A DNA stretch of 40,625 nt from Granulicella sp. S190 (GCF_009766095.1 NZ_LMUD01000014.1:367461-408085); one strand, 5' to 3'; positions 8,107-16,653 are shown, numbered from the stretch's first letter. Notes: a model not told the origin generated them from the letters alone. Translations and numbers: made by a program.

Positions 8107-9401
8107 GGTTGAACCGCCTGCGAAGGATGATACTGCGTCGAGCTGGCCGACGGCTTACCAACCACCGGATGGGGCTTCACAACGACAACATGCTTGGCCT
8201 TCGGAGCCGCCTTCTTCGCTTTCATCGCCGCACTCTTGGTGCTTCCACGAGCAGGAGTCTTCGTCGCGGGTCTCCCCTTCACCGTCGCCCCATGTCTCGC
8301 TCCAGGCTTCACAGGAGTCTTCGCCACAGGCTTTACTGCAGGCTTGGCCTCGTCGCCCCCCGCATCCACAGCCGCTTGCGCAGTAACCTTCGAATCTGCT
8401 GCCATCACCGCAGCGCCGTTCGTAGAAGAAGTGACAGGAACGCCTGAGCCAGCCTGCATCTCCAGCACAACCTGTCGCTCATACCTCATATCCACCGACG
8501 ATAGCTTCGGATAAATTGTCCGCCACTCCGGCAGATGCTCTTCAAATCGTTTATACCGATCGAGAAAATCCACGTCGCCAAAGTGAACCTGGATCTCGGT
8601 TGACTTATCCGGAATCAACGCCTTCACATCTTCTGGATTCGATAGATCGACCTCGCTCAATTCCTGCGAGATCTTCTCTCCCGAACCATCCAACTCCGTC
8701 GTAAAACGCTCATAGATCTTCATCCGCGCAGCACGTGTCGAAAGCGGCTCATCCGCGGAGATCCCCGTCACCACCGGAAACGAATACTGTCCGTTCGGCT
8801 TCGTCTCCACCGGCATATCCAGCAAGACCCCGTTGGCGTCCACCAGCCCGATACGATTTCCCTGCCGCACAAAAGCGACCGGGGTTCTCTCCACAATCGA
8901 AACCCGCATCCGGTTCGGCAGCAGCCGCATCACCGTCGCATGCCCGACCCACGGCAGGCTCTCCAACTCCGCACGCCTCTGCGCCAGCGACACCGTAAAA
9001 ATATTCCGCTCCACATCCTCGCCAAAGACGCTCAGCAACTGCGCCCGCGTCACATGCGCATTGCCCTCGAACTCAATCGAAGAAGACGATGGAATCACAA
9101 ACCGCTCGTCATGCAACAGAAAACTCCTCACCATCAGGAACGCTCCGGCGAGTATTCCCAGCAGCACAACCAGCCCACATCCCGCGGCAACCCTGCCCCA
9201 CTTCGTCGCAGGTACTCCGCGAAACCGTACCCTCACCCCCGCCTTACGCCTCCCTACGGGAGCGTCATCCTCCCACGGCAGATCTGCGAAGTCTTCGCTC
9301 AAATCGCGACGCAGCTTTCGATCAGGGACAGTCGTCACTCGTTGAGGCCCCCTCGAACGTCGGGTCTCTGAGGCATAGTTCTTCTCAGGCGCTTCTAGCA
9401 C
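8103..9401 (-). CDS. ftsQ: Cell division protein FtsQ with a long basic C-terminal tail
   Basis: Bitopic division protein that links the FtsL/FtsB complex to the septal synthase in the periplasm. From the chosen start the order is: charged cytoplasmic tail, one membrane segment (about 71-92), a POTRA domain (about 107-175, with EFEGNAHVTRAQLLSVFG and LPWVGHATVMRLLPNRM), the FtsQ domain, then about 95 residues rich in Lys, Ala, Pro and Thr. I start at GTG 9401 because GAGGGG lies nine bases upstream; an ATG at 9488 would add 29 residues with no family support. The tail (repeated KPV/KTP/KAKKA patterns) is not usual for FtsQ and resembles histone H1-like sequence. It lies between murC and ftsA and overlaps ftsA by four bases. 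Confidence 0.92.
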   Translation of the reverse strand: MLEAPEKNYASETRRSRGPQRVTTVPDRKLRRDLSEDFADLPWEDDAPVGRRKAGVRVRFRGVPATKWGRVAAGCGLVVLLGILAGAFLMVRSFLLHDERFVIPSSSSIEFEGNAHVTRAQLLSVFGEDVERNIFTVSLAQRRAELESLPWVGHATVMRLLPNRMRVSIVERTPVAFVRQGNRIGLVDANGVLLDMPVETKPNGQYSFPVVTGISADEPLSTRAARMKIYERFTTELDGSGEKISQELSEVDLSNPEDVKALIPDKSTEIQVHFGDVDFLDRYKRFEEHLPEWRTIYPKLSSVDMRYERQVVLEMQAGSGVPVTSSTNGAAVMAADSKVTAQAAVDAGGDEAKPAVKPVAKTPVKPGARHGATVKGRPATKTPARGSTKSAAMKAKKAAPKAKHVVVVKPHPVVGKPSASSTQYHPSQAVQP

Positions 9402-9533
9402 CGTTGTTCCACCCCTCGAAACCGCATCGCTTTGTCGCACGCCTGAGCAAGGCCGCGAGAATCGCCACCCTGAGCATAACCCGCGCACCCTCCGTTAAAA
9501 TCCACCATCTTAGGCACGTACCCTTTCAGGAAC

Positions 9534-10934
9534 TCACCCATTGGTCCCCAGCGCCTCCAGCAGCGCCGCGCCTGCCTGGGAGACACTCCCGGCCCCCAGC
9601 GTCAAAATCACATCCCCCGCCTTCGCCTCACGCGCCACTGCCCTAACACCCTCCGCCACCGAAGCCGCATACTCCACCCCCGGCCCACCGCTGGCGCGAA
9701 TCGCCTTCACCAGCACCTGCGCATCGATCCCCTCAATCGGCGCCTCGCTCGCTGCATAGATATCCAGCACCTCGACCGTATCCGCATCATGAAACGCCCC
9801 GGCAAACTCCGCCATCAGATCCCGCGTCCGCGAGTACCGGTGCGGCTGAAACAGCACATGCACCCGCGAGTATCCACAATCCTTCGCCGTCCGCAGCGTA
9901 GCTAGAATCTCCGTCGGATGATGCCCATAGTCATCCACCACCGTCACGCCGCGCACCTCACCCTTAATCTGAAACCGCCGATCCACCCCGCGAAACGTCT
10001 CCAGCCCTGCAGCAATCTGGTCCGGGGCCACACCCAATTGCACCCCAACCGCCACCGCCGCCGCCGCATTCAGCACATTATGCCTCCCCGGAACATGCAA
10101 CCGAAACTTCCCCAGCACCAGTCCCTTGTAGTTCACCGCAAAGCACGAGTGGCAAGCCTCATCCTTCGGCAGCATCTCCACGCGAAAGTCCGCATCCGCA
10201 CTCTCTCCATACGTGTAGACCTTCCGCCTCACCCGGGGCAGCACCGTCCGCAGCAGCGCATTATCGACACACGCCGTAGTCGCTCCATAAAACGGCAGCT
10301 TATCCATAAACTCGACAAACGCTCCCTCAACATCCTCCATATCGCGATAGCAATCCATATGCTCGCGATCGAGATTCGTCACCACCGCCAGCACCGGCGA
10401 CAGCTTCAAAAAGCTTCGGTCGCTCTCATCCGCCTCAGCCACCAAATACTGCGAGTTCCCCAGCCGCGCATTCGACCCCAGCGCATTCACCCTCCCACCC
10501 ACCACCACCGTAGGATCCAACCCACCCCCAGCCAGCACCGCTGCAATCATCGAGGTCGTCGTCGTCTTCCCATGCATCCCGGCCACGGCTATCCCGTACT
10601 TCAGCCGCATCAACTCCGCCAGCATCTCCGCCCGCTGAATCACCGGAATCTTCCGCTCCCTCGCCTCCACCACCTCAGGATTGTCCTTCGCCACAGCCGA
10701 ACTCGTCACCACCACATCGCTCGCTGCGGCATTGCTCGCCGTATGCCCTTCAAAGATCCGCGCGCCCATCCCCAGCAGCCGATCCGTCACCGCACTCCGC
10801 TTCAGATCGCTCCCCGAAACCGAGTACCCCATCGTCAGCAGAATCTCTGCGATCCCGCTCATCCCGATGCCGCCGATCCCGATAAAGTGAATCCGCTGCG
10901 ACGGCGCAAACAAAAAGTGTCCAGGCACAAACAT
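9534..10934 (-). CDS. murC: UDP-N-acetylmuramate--L-alanine ligase MurC
   Basis: Cytoplasmic ATP-dependent ligase adding L-alanine to UDP-MurNAc, the first amino acid of the peptidoglycan stem. The N-terminal UDP-binding loop IHFIGIGGIGMSGIAEIL is close to the start. The ATP-binding P-loop GMHGKTTTTSM is at about residue 119. DDYGHHPTEI in the last third is the family's C-terminal signature, and LFQPHRYSRT follows. At 466 residues it is of normal length. I prefer ATG 10934; a TTG at 10949 is in frame but adds only five residues. It heads a separate murC-ftsQ-ftsA block because the genes upstream are on the other strand, so its promoter should lie in 10935-11170. Confidence 0.96.
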   Translation of the reverse strand: MFVPGHFLFAPSQRIHFIGIGGIGMSGIAEILLTMGYSVSGSDLKRSAVTDRLLGMGARIFEGHTASNAAASDVVVTSSAVAKDNPEVVEARERKIPVIQRAEMLAELMRLKYGIAVAGMHGKTTTTSMIAAVLAGGGLDPTVVVGGRVNALGSNARLGNSQYLVAEADESDRSFLKLSPVLAVVTNLDREHMDCYRDMEDVEGAFVEFMDKLPFYGATTACVDNALLRTVLPRVRRKVYTYGESADADFRVEMLPKDEACHSCFAVNYKGLVLGKFRLHVPGRHNVLNAAAAVAVGVQLGVAPDQIAAGLETFRGVDRRFQIKGEVRGVTVVDDYGHHPTEILATLRTAKDCGYSRVHVLFQPHRYSRTRDLMAEFAGAFHDADTVEVLDIYAASEAPIEGIDAQVLVKAIRASGGPGVEYAASVAEGVRAVAREAKAGDVILTLGAGSVSQAGAALLEALGTNG

Positions 10935-11044
10935 GCTTCGTAATCTCAACTTTCAAAATCGAGCGCTGATTCTTCAGATTACCAGCGTTCCCACCTCCCA
11001 TCCGACCAACGGAAGGAGCACATCAATAGCATCACGAACACAAG

Positions 11045-11150
11045 GTACAAAAGTCACGAAGTGACCGCGCGAATCGGGGTCCCCACAAACAGGTCTTCGT
11101 TTGTGGGGTGGCAAGCGCAGTGGGCCCGTCCGGCAGGACATCATCTCTAA
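11045..11150. repeat. Hairpin-rich intergenic element between murC and the amidase gene
   Basis: CCCCACAAAC (11081-11090) and GTTTGTGGGG (11099-11108) form a perfect 10-bp stem with an eight-base loop. A smaller GTCAC/GTGAC hairpin lies just to its left. The flanks (for example gggcccgtccggcaggac) resemble intergenic repeat elements I associate with Acidobacteriaceae, but only one copy is present here. It could act as a bidirectional terminator or be a mobile-type repeat. Confidence 0.45.
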
Positions 11151-11173
11151 AAAATCGTGATATATAAAAGATC

Positions 11174-12232
11174 ATGCCCACCAACCTCACCCGCTCCGCC
11201 GCCCTCTGCGCCGCTGCACTCCTCACCCTCCCTGCAATCGCGCAGCAAAACCACACCCTCCTCGCCACCCCCACCACCGTCGCCTGGGGCTTCTACTCCG
11301 CCAAAGCCACTCCAGCCCTCACCGTCCACTCCGGCGACACCGTCACCATCCAGACCCTCTCCACCTGTGGCTCGCCCGACCGCCTCAAATCCCTCGGCGT
11401 CGCCGCATCCGACATCCCAGCCTACGTCGACGACATCTACACCAAGGTCCCCGCCAGCGAAAAAGGTCCCGGCGGCCACATTCTCACCGGCCCCGTCGCC
11501 ATCACCGAAGCCGAGCCCGGCGACGTCCTCGAAGTCCGCATCCAAAAGATCACCATCGACGTCCCCTGGGCCTGCAATGGCTTCGGCGCCGGCCGCGGCT
11601 TCCTCCCCAACGACTTCCCCTACAGCCGCACCCGCATCATCCCCCTCGACCGCGAAAAGATGATCGGCCACTTTGCCCCCGGCATCGACATCCATCTCCA
11701 CCCCTTCTTCGGCAGCATGGGCATCGCCCCACCCGAGTCCGCCGGCAAGTACAACTCCGCCCCACCCTGGATGCACGCCGGCAACATCGACAACAAGGAG
11801 ATGGTCGCCGGCACAACCCTCTACATCCCTGTCAACTCCAAAGGCGCCAACTTCGAAGCTGGTGACGGCCACGCCGGTCAAGGCAACGGCGAAGTCGACA
11901 TCACCGCCCTCGAAACCCAGCTCACCGGCACCTTCCAGTTCATCGTGCATAAAGATCAACACCTGCTCTGGCCTCGCGGCGAAACCCCTACTCACTACAT
12001 CGCCATGGGCTTCGACGAAGACCTCAAGACCGCCACCGAGATGGCCGTTCGGAACATGATCACCTTCCTCTCCGAACAAAATCCGGATCACCCCCATCTC
12101 ACCCGCGACGAAGCCTACGCCCTCATCTCCACCTCGTGCGACGTCGACATCACCCAGCTCGTCGACACCAAGAGCGGCGTCCACGTTATGTGCCCCAAAA
12201 GCCTCTTCGTCAACACTCCAGGCACCCACTAA
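11174..12232 (+). CDS. Secreted acetamidase/formamidase family protein
   Basis: Probable amidase of the FmdA/AmdA fold hydrolysing a small amide such as formamide or acetamide; the true substrate is unknown. Residues 1-23 form a Sec signal peptide (LCAAALLTLPAIAQ), so the protein is exported, unlike typical cytoplasmic formamidases. Family features include VHSGDTVTIQT near residue 52, GPVAITEAEPGDVLEVRI at about 105-122, HPFFGSMGIAP around residue 177, and GDGHAGQGNGEVDITALE around residue 232. Its 352 residues fit secreted members. The ribosome site is weak (AAAAG before ATG). It is the first of two plus-strand genes that split the dcw cluster. Confidence 0.87.
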   Translation: MPTNLTRSAALCAAALLTLPAIAQQNHTLLATPTTVAWGFYSAKATPALTVHSGDTVTIQTLSTCGSPDRLKSLGVAASDIPAYVDDIYTKVPASEKGPGGHILTGPVAITEAEPGDVLEVRIQKITIDVPWACNGFGAGRGFLPNDFPYSRTRIIPLDREKMIGHFAPGIDIHLHPFFGSMGIAPPESAGKYNSAPPWMHAGNIDNKEMVAGTTLYIPVNSKGANFEAGDGHAGQGNGEVDITALETQLTGTFQFIVHKDQHLLWPRGETPTHYIAMGFDEDLKTATEMAVRNMITFLSEQNPDHPHLTRDEAYALISTSCDVDITQLVDTKSGVHVMCPKSLFVNTPGTH

Positions 12233-12451
12233 ACAACCAAAAATCGCCCAAACTGGTACAACCATTGGCATCAAACCAAACGAATCGCGCCCATCAATCA
12301 TTTAGCAACAAAGGGAATAAATTCGTGTCTAATCAACTGAGCACTTGACCCGGGACCGCTCCGCCGGGCTGGAACTCGTCCTTGCTCTCCGCGAAGTCCG
12401 CCGCACGTATGCACCACCGGATAAACGAAGGCTGAGCAGGAAGGTAACGCC

Positions 12452-13675
12452 ATGACGTTCGCCCGCCTCTTCAGAAACTCCGTCGGTGCCATCACTCTCG
12501 CTGGCTTCGCTCTGTCTGTGCCTCTTATGGCCCAGGTTCAGATCCAGCCCTACAACCCCAACGACCAATACGGTGCGCCCGCAGCACTGCAGGCCCAGCA
12601 GGATCCCCAGTACATGGCCCAGCAGCAGGACAACACCGCTCCCCCGCAACAGTACGGCCAGCAGTACGGCGCTCCCGACCAGAACGGTGCTCCGCAACAA
12701 TACGGTGGTCAGCAGCAGTACGGCGCACCTCAGCCCGGCCAGCCGCAGGGCATTGAACAGGCCCCCCCCGCTATCCCTGACTACGCGCAGCCCCCGGCTC
12801 CAGCAGACGGCGATATATGGACCCCCGGCTACTGGGCCTGGACCGCTGATGGCTACCAGTGGGTTCAAGGCGCATGGGTTCAGGCTCCTTACACGGGAGC
12901 CCTTTGGACCCCCGGCTACTGGGGCGACAACGACGATGGCTACTACTGGAACGCCGGATACTGGGGTCCCTACGTCGGCTACTACGGCGGCATTAACTAC
13001 GGCTTCGGCTACTTCGGCATAGGCTTCTACGGCGGATACTGGGGCGGCGGTCGCTTCTTCTACAACCGCGCCTACTGCAACATCGGCCGCGGCTTTCGCG
13101 GAGGCAACTTCTACAACCGCTCCTATAACGGATACTCCGGTCGCCCCGGTGGAGCGAGCTTCAGCCGCGTCAACGGCGGCGGCTATCGCGGTAACAGCTT
13201 CTCCGGCGCCCGTGGATCCAACATCAACGGTCGCAGCTTCGCTCAGTCCAACGTTGGCCGCACCAACGGAGGCTACGGTAACTCCAACGCTGGCCGCACC
13301 AACACCGGCGGCTTCGGCAACTCCAACGTAGCCCGCGCCAACTACGGTGGCAACAACGCAGCTCGCTCCTACAACGGCGGTAGCTACAACGCCAACGCAG
13401 GTCGCGCCTACAGCGGAGGAGCAGCCAACTACAACGCGAATGCAGGTCGCTCTTTCAGTGGAGGCAGCGCCTACAGCGGAGCGTCCCGTAGCTACGCGCA
13501 ACCCGCACAAAGCCACGGCAGCTACGCCAGTGCCCCACGCGCCTCCTCAGGCGGAGGCAACTACGGCGGATCACACGGCGGTGGCAGCTACAGCGGCGGA
13601 GGAGGCGGAGGCTTCCACGGTGGTGGTGGCGGAGGAGGCGGCTCACACGGAGGCGGCGGAGGCGGTCACCGCTAA
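12452..13675 (+). CDS. Secreted YXWGXW-repeat, glycine-rich protein
   Basis: 407-residue protein of very biased composition. A signal peptide (about residues 1-26) is followed by a Gln/Pro/Tyr-rich part with repeated QQYGAP-like units (to about residue 110). A YXWGXW-type block follows (WTPGYWAWTADGYQW, WTPGYWGDNDDGYYW, WNAGYWGPYVGYYGG; about 122-185). The rest is Gly/Asn/Ser/Tyr-rich with NSNAGRTN and GGSYNANAGRAYSGG repeats, ending in a nearly pure Gly/His/Ser tail. Families with this motif are secreted or surface proteins of unknown function. The start has AGGAAGG upstream. A strong hairpin terminator follows the stop. High glycine and proline coding creates long open frames on the other strand, which I treat as shadows. 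Confidence 0.85.
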   Translation: MTFARLFRNSVGAITLAGFALSVPLMAQVQIQPYNPNDQYGAPAALQAQQDPQYMAQQQDNTAPPQQYGQQYGAPDQNGAPQQYGGQQQYGAPQPGQPQGIEQAPPAIPDYAQPPAPADGDIWTPGYWAWTADGYQWVQGAWVQAPYTGALWTPGYWGDNDDGYYWNAGYWGPYVGYYGGINYGFGYFGIGFYGGYWGGGRFFYNRAYCNIGRGFRGGNFYNRSYNGYSGRPGGASFSRVNGGGYRGNSFSGARGSNINGRSFAQSNVGRTNGGYGNSNAGRTNTGGFGNSNVARANYGGNNAARSYNGGSYNANAGRAYSGGAANYNANAGRSFSGGSAYSGASRSYAQPAQSHGSYASAPRASSGGGNYGGSHGGGSYSGGGGGGFHGGGGGGGGSHGGGGGGHR

Positions 13676-13699
13676 ACCGAAACAATCGACCAGAAAAGA

Positions 13700-13735
13700 A
13701 AAGGGCTGAGGAGCAATCCTCAGCCCTTTCTCTCT
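13700..13735 (+). terminator. Intrinsic terminator after the YXWGXW gene
   Basis: A perfect 13-bp stem (13700-13712 with 13717-13729) closes a GCAA tetraloop and is followed by a pyrimidine-rich tail (ctctctccc). It lies 25 bases after the stop codon. The tail has few consecutive Ts, but stem strength and position support termination. Confidence 0.75.
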
Positions 13736-13741
13736 CCCAAA

Positions 13742-13841
13742 CCCAAAGAATCGTCATCTCGACCGAAGCAGCTCACAGCCCCATCGTGAGCTGCGCAGCG
13801 GAGAGACCCCCGTATTTCGCCGTTGTCTGTTTTGGTTTGTG
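13742..13841. repeat. 100-bp direct repeat, copy 1
   Basis: Runs from cccaaagaatcg to ttggtttgtg and matches copy 2 (13969-14068) at 96 of 100 positions; all four differences are C/T or G/A transitions. It contains a perfect 9-bp inverted repeat GCAGCTCAC / GTGAGCTGC. The text resembles interspersed intergenic elements of Acidobacteria (inference). Confidence 0.8.
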
Positions 13842-13968
13842 ATCTCGCAGCGTAGTGCATGAGTCTGCGACGGTCTGCTCGGCTGCTTTTTCTGCTGCTT
13901 TTGCTGCTGCTTTGCTTTCGCTTTTATCGTTTCCCCAGCCCCCAAATAATCGTCATGTTTCCCCCAGC

Positions 13969-14068
13969 CCCAAAGAATCGTCATCTCGACCGAAGCAGCT
14001 CACAGTCCCATCGTGAGTTGCGCAGTGGAGAGACCCCCGTATTTCACCGTTGTCTGTTTTGGTTTGTG
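13969..14068. repeat. 100-bp direct repeat, copy 2
   Basis: Second copy of the 13742-13841 repeat, same orientation, offset 227 bases. The inner inverted repeat is kept, with one C-to-T change that still allows a G-U pair in RNA. A partial third start (cccaaataatcgtcatg, 13941-13957) lies just before it, suggesting several rounds of duplication. Confidence 0.8.
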
Positions 14069-14235
14069 TTGTCGTTGCGCCGCTGAAAAATCTCCAGCTA
14101 TCGTTGCATTTCTCTCGCAAGTTGCCGAAAAGCTGTCAAGACTCGGAAGCCCGAAAACCCTCGCCAATCCTGCACAATCGCATGGCGCACCAATTACAAG
14201 CTGCCCTCTATAATTAATGCAGAACTCCCTCATCG

Positions 14236-14400
14236 ACCCTGGCAAGCAGCCGGGGTTTGTCGTTTAAACCCATAACCCACCTGTTTTGAATATTTTGCAG
14301 CTAAGTCTTTTGAATGCAATATTTTGGCGGCAACCACCCCCGCTAAATCAAACAAAATAATAGACTTCGGCACAAAATACTCCAGAGGGGGGAGGGGGTA
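14236..14400. repeat. AATATTTTG repeat block with flanking hairpin
   Basis: AATATTTTG occurs at 14289-14297 and 14318-14326. Near-matches in inverted orientation, CAAAATAAT and CAAAATACT, are at 14353-14361 and 14373-14381. A G-rich run (gaggggggaggggg) follows. On the left, ACCCTGGC and GCCGGGGT pair around a five-base loop (14236-14256). The block is AT-rich against a GC-rich background. I think it is a known type of Acidobacteriaceae intergenic repeat, but this is from memory and not checked. Confidence 0.5.
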
Positions 14401-14455
14401 TCTCCAGAAAGGAGAGGACGAAATAACAATCACATCATCGAAGTAAAGCAGCCAT

Positions 14456-15538
14456 TCAGCGCTGCTTCCCAGCAATCCCGGCAACCATCTGCCCAATCTT
14501 CTCGAGCGCACCCGGCTTACCCATCGCACGCGCCGCAGCACTCATCGTCCGCAACCGCTCTCCGTCCGTCAGCAGTCCGGTCAAACGCTCCAGCAGAACC
14601 TCCGGCGTCAGTTCAGCCTGCAACAGCATCTCCGCACCACCACCCTTCACCACCAGTTCAGCATTCTTCCGCTGGTGGTCGTCGGCTGCAGTCGGCAGAG
14701 GCACCAGCAGCGCAGGCTTGCCCGCTGCAGCCAGTTCGGCCACCGTGCTGCCTGCCCGCGCCAGCACCAGGTCGGCAGCAGCATACTGCTCCGGCATATC
14801 ACTCAGAAAGGCAGTCACCTTGACTCGACCCTCATCGACGCCCGCGTTCCTGTACGCCTCTGCAGTCGCCGGCAAAGCCTTCTCGCCCGACTGGTGCACG
14901 ATCGTCAGCCCCGGCACCCGTTCCAGCAGGCGCGCCGCAATCTGCGGCATCGTCTCGTTGAAGATCTTCGCCCCATTGCTCCCCGCCGTAATCAACAGGC
15001 GAGGCTCCGCGCCCAGTGCCCTATCCGGCACAGCAAAGATCGCCTCGCGTACCGGCACCCCCGTCACCACCGCGTTGCGAAAGTACCCGGCAGTCTCCGG
15101 AAAGTTCACCGCAGCTGCCTTGACATGCTTGCCAACGAGCCGATTCGCCAGCCCCGGAGCCGCATTCGGCTCATACGCCACCGTAGGCACTCTCAACAAA
15201 ATCGCCGCCATCATCGCTGGCCCGGAGGCGTACCCACCAACACCAACCACCACATCCGGCCTGAAGCTCCGCACCAACTCCACGCACCGCACCATACCCA
15301 GCGGCAGGTCCGCCACCGTACGCAGCTTGGTCATGACGCTGACATTCTTCAGCTGCCCCACCCGAATCAGCTCCAGGGGAAACCCAGCCTCCGGGACCAG
15401 TCGAGTCTCCAGGCCGCGCGCAGTCCCCACAAACCGCACCTCCGCCCCATGCGCATCGCGCAACTCTCGCCCGATCGCCAATGCCGGAATCACATGCCCC
15501 CCGGTCCCACCACCAGCAATCAAAACCCGCATCGCCAC
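14456..15538 (-). CDS. murG: MurG: UDP-GlcNAc transferase making lipid II
   Basis: Peripheral inner-membrane glycosyltransferase (GT28) that transfers GlcNAc from UDP-GlcNAc to lipid I, giving lipid II. The N-terminal loop VLIAGGGTGGHVIPALAIG is the family hallmark. GVGGYASGPAMMAA, TAGSNGAKIFNETMP and the C-terminal donor-site segment LVLARAGSTVAELAAAGKPALLVPLP are all present. Its 360 residues are normal. GTG 15538 follows the ftsW stop directly and an ATG at 15532 is equally possible; the ribosome site does not decide. It is the last gene of the mraZ-to-murG block. Confidence 0.96.
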   Translation of the reverse strand: MAMRVLIAGGGTGGHVIPALAIGRELRDAHGAEVRFVGTARGLETRLVPEAGFPLELIRVGQLKNVSVMTKLRTVADLPLGMVRCVELVRSFRPDVVVGVGGYASGPAMMAAILLRVPTVAYEPNAAPGLANRLVGKHVKAAAVNFPETAGYFRNAVVTGVPVREAIFAVPDRALGAEPRLLITAGSNGAKIFNETMPQIAARLLERVPGLTIVHQSGEKALPATAEAYRNAGVDEGRVKVTAFLSDMPEQYAAADLVLARAGSTVAELAAAGKPALLVPLPTAADDHQRKNAELVVKGGGAEMLLQAELTPEVLLERLTGLLTDGERLRTMSAAARAMGKPGALEKIGQMVAGIAGKQR

Positions 15539-16633
15539 TCAATCAATCTCGCGCGTAATATTCAGCAGCACACCCATGCTGGCCAGCGTAATAAAGATCG
15601 AAGTTCCACCAGAAGAGATGAAAGGTAAAGGGATCCCCTTCGTAGGAAGCAGCGCCAGCACCACGCTCATGTTGAAAAAAGCTTGGATCAAGATAGCCGT
15701 CGTCAGCCCGAACGCAAGGAACCGCGCAAACGGATCGGTCGAGAGGAACGCCGCTCGCAGCCCCCGGTACCCCAGCGCCACAAACAACCCCACCACCAAA
15801 AGCGCACCAATCAGCCCCAACTCCTCACAGATGTTCGCAAAGATGAAGTCGGTCTGAACCTCCGGCAGGTAGAACAACTTCTGCCGCCCTTCCATCAACC
15901 CCAACCCTCGGATCCCCCCGGTCCCCACCGCGATCAAAGACTGAAGAATGTGAAACCCAGTCCCGCGAGGATCGGCCTCGGGATTCACAAACGCCAGCAT
16001 CCGCGCCCGTCGGAACGCAACGTGAAACAGCATGAAGTAAAGCACCGGAGCAGCAAACGCAGCCCCTACCGCAAAGTACTTGGTCTTCGCCCCCGCCAGG
16101 TACAGCATCAACGCCGTCACCGCCATGCAAACCATGCCGGTCCCAAGGTCGGGCTCCTTCAAAATCAAAGCCGTGAACGCCAGGGGTACCGCCACCGCCC
16201 GCAGAATCGTCCCCTTCCAGTCATCCATCTGATGGATTCGAGTCTGCAAAAAGTAAGCGAGGAACAACACCAGCACAGGCTTCGCTAACTCCGAAGGCTG
16301 AAACGTAAACAGGTTTCCAAACCGGACCCAGCGATGCGTCGCATGCGAGTCCTTCATCGCAAACACGCCAACCAACATCAACATCGTCACCGCAACCGCA
16401 GGAAACACGACCTTCGGATTGTTATAGGTCCGATAGTCCACCTGCATCAAGACAACCAGCGCGATCAACCCCAGCACTGCCCAGATCGCCTGCTTCATCA
16501 CATAAGGATAAGGAGAACCCAGACTCGACTGAGCCATCACCGCAGACGCCGAAAACACCATCACCAGCCCAAACAGCACCAGAAGCAGCACCACTCCGAA
16601 GAGCCACTTGTCCACCCCAACTCTCTTCGCCAT
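15539..16633 (-). CDS. ftsW: FtsW: septal peptidoglycan glycosyltransferase (SEDS family)
   Basis: Polytopic SEDS protein that polymerises lipid II at the septum with its partner class B PBP. Hydrophobic segments run throughout, starting with WLFGVVLLLVLFGLVMVFSAS. The family region QPSELAKPVLVLFLAYFL lies near residue 115, HILQSLIAVGTGGIRGLG near residue 230, and PLPFISSGGTSIFITLASMGVLLNI close to the end. Its 364 residues are typical. It lies 20 bases after murD, and its stop touches the murG start, so the three are co-transcribed. Confidence 0.96.
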   Translation of the reverse strand: MAKRVGVDKWLFGVVLLLVLFGLVMVFSASAVMAQSSLGSPYPYVMKQAIWAVLGLIALVVLMQVDYRTYNNPKVVFPAVAVTMLMLVGVFAMKDSHATHRWVRFGNLFTFQPSELAKPVLVLFLAYFLQTRIHQMDDWKGTILRAVAVPLAFTALILKEPDLGTGMVCMAVTALMLYLAGAKTKYFAVGAAFAAPVLYFMLFHVAFRRARMLAFVNPEADPRGTGFHILQSLIAVGTGGIRGLGLMEGRQKLFYLPEVQTDFIFANICEELGLIGALLVVGLFVALGYRGLRAAFLSTDPFARFLAFGLTTAILIQAFFNMSVVLALLPTKGIPLPFISSGGTSIFITLASMGVLLNITREID

Positions 16634-16653
16634 GCCTCACATCCACTTCTTCG

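Larger units (their letters stand above)
13676..14455. other. 780-base gene-free, repeat-rich interval
   Basis: Between the YXWGXW gene and the 3' end of murG there is a terminator, two copies of a 100-bp repeat, a T-rich spacer and an ATATTTTG repeat block. Short open frames exist on both strands but none has a credible start, composition or family likeness. Confidence 0.7.

Noticed and set aside
9918..10943. 341-codon open frame opposite murC
   Set aside because: His/Arg/Gln-rich shadow frame of a certain gene.
11147..12301. 384-codon open frame opposite the amidase gene
   Set aside because: Gly/Val/Asp/Glu-rich with no family features; the opposite strand encodes a recognisable secreted amidase.
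12329..13516. 395-codon open frame opposite the YXWGXW gene
   Set aside because: Val/Ala/Gly-rich repeats mirror the repeats of the real gene; no signal peptide or domain.
13742..14068. CRISPR array
   Set aside because: Only two 100-bp copies with a long gap; no short repeat-spacer pattern and no cas genes.
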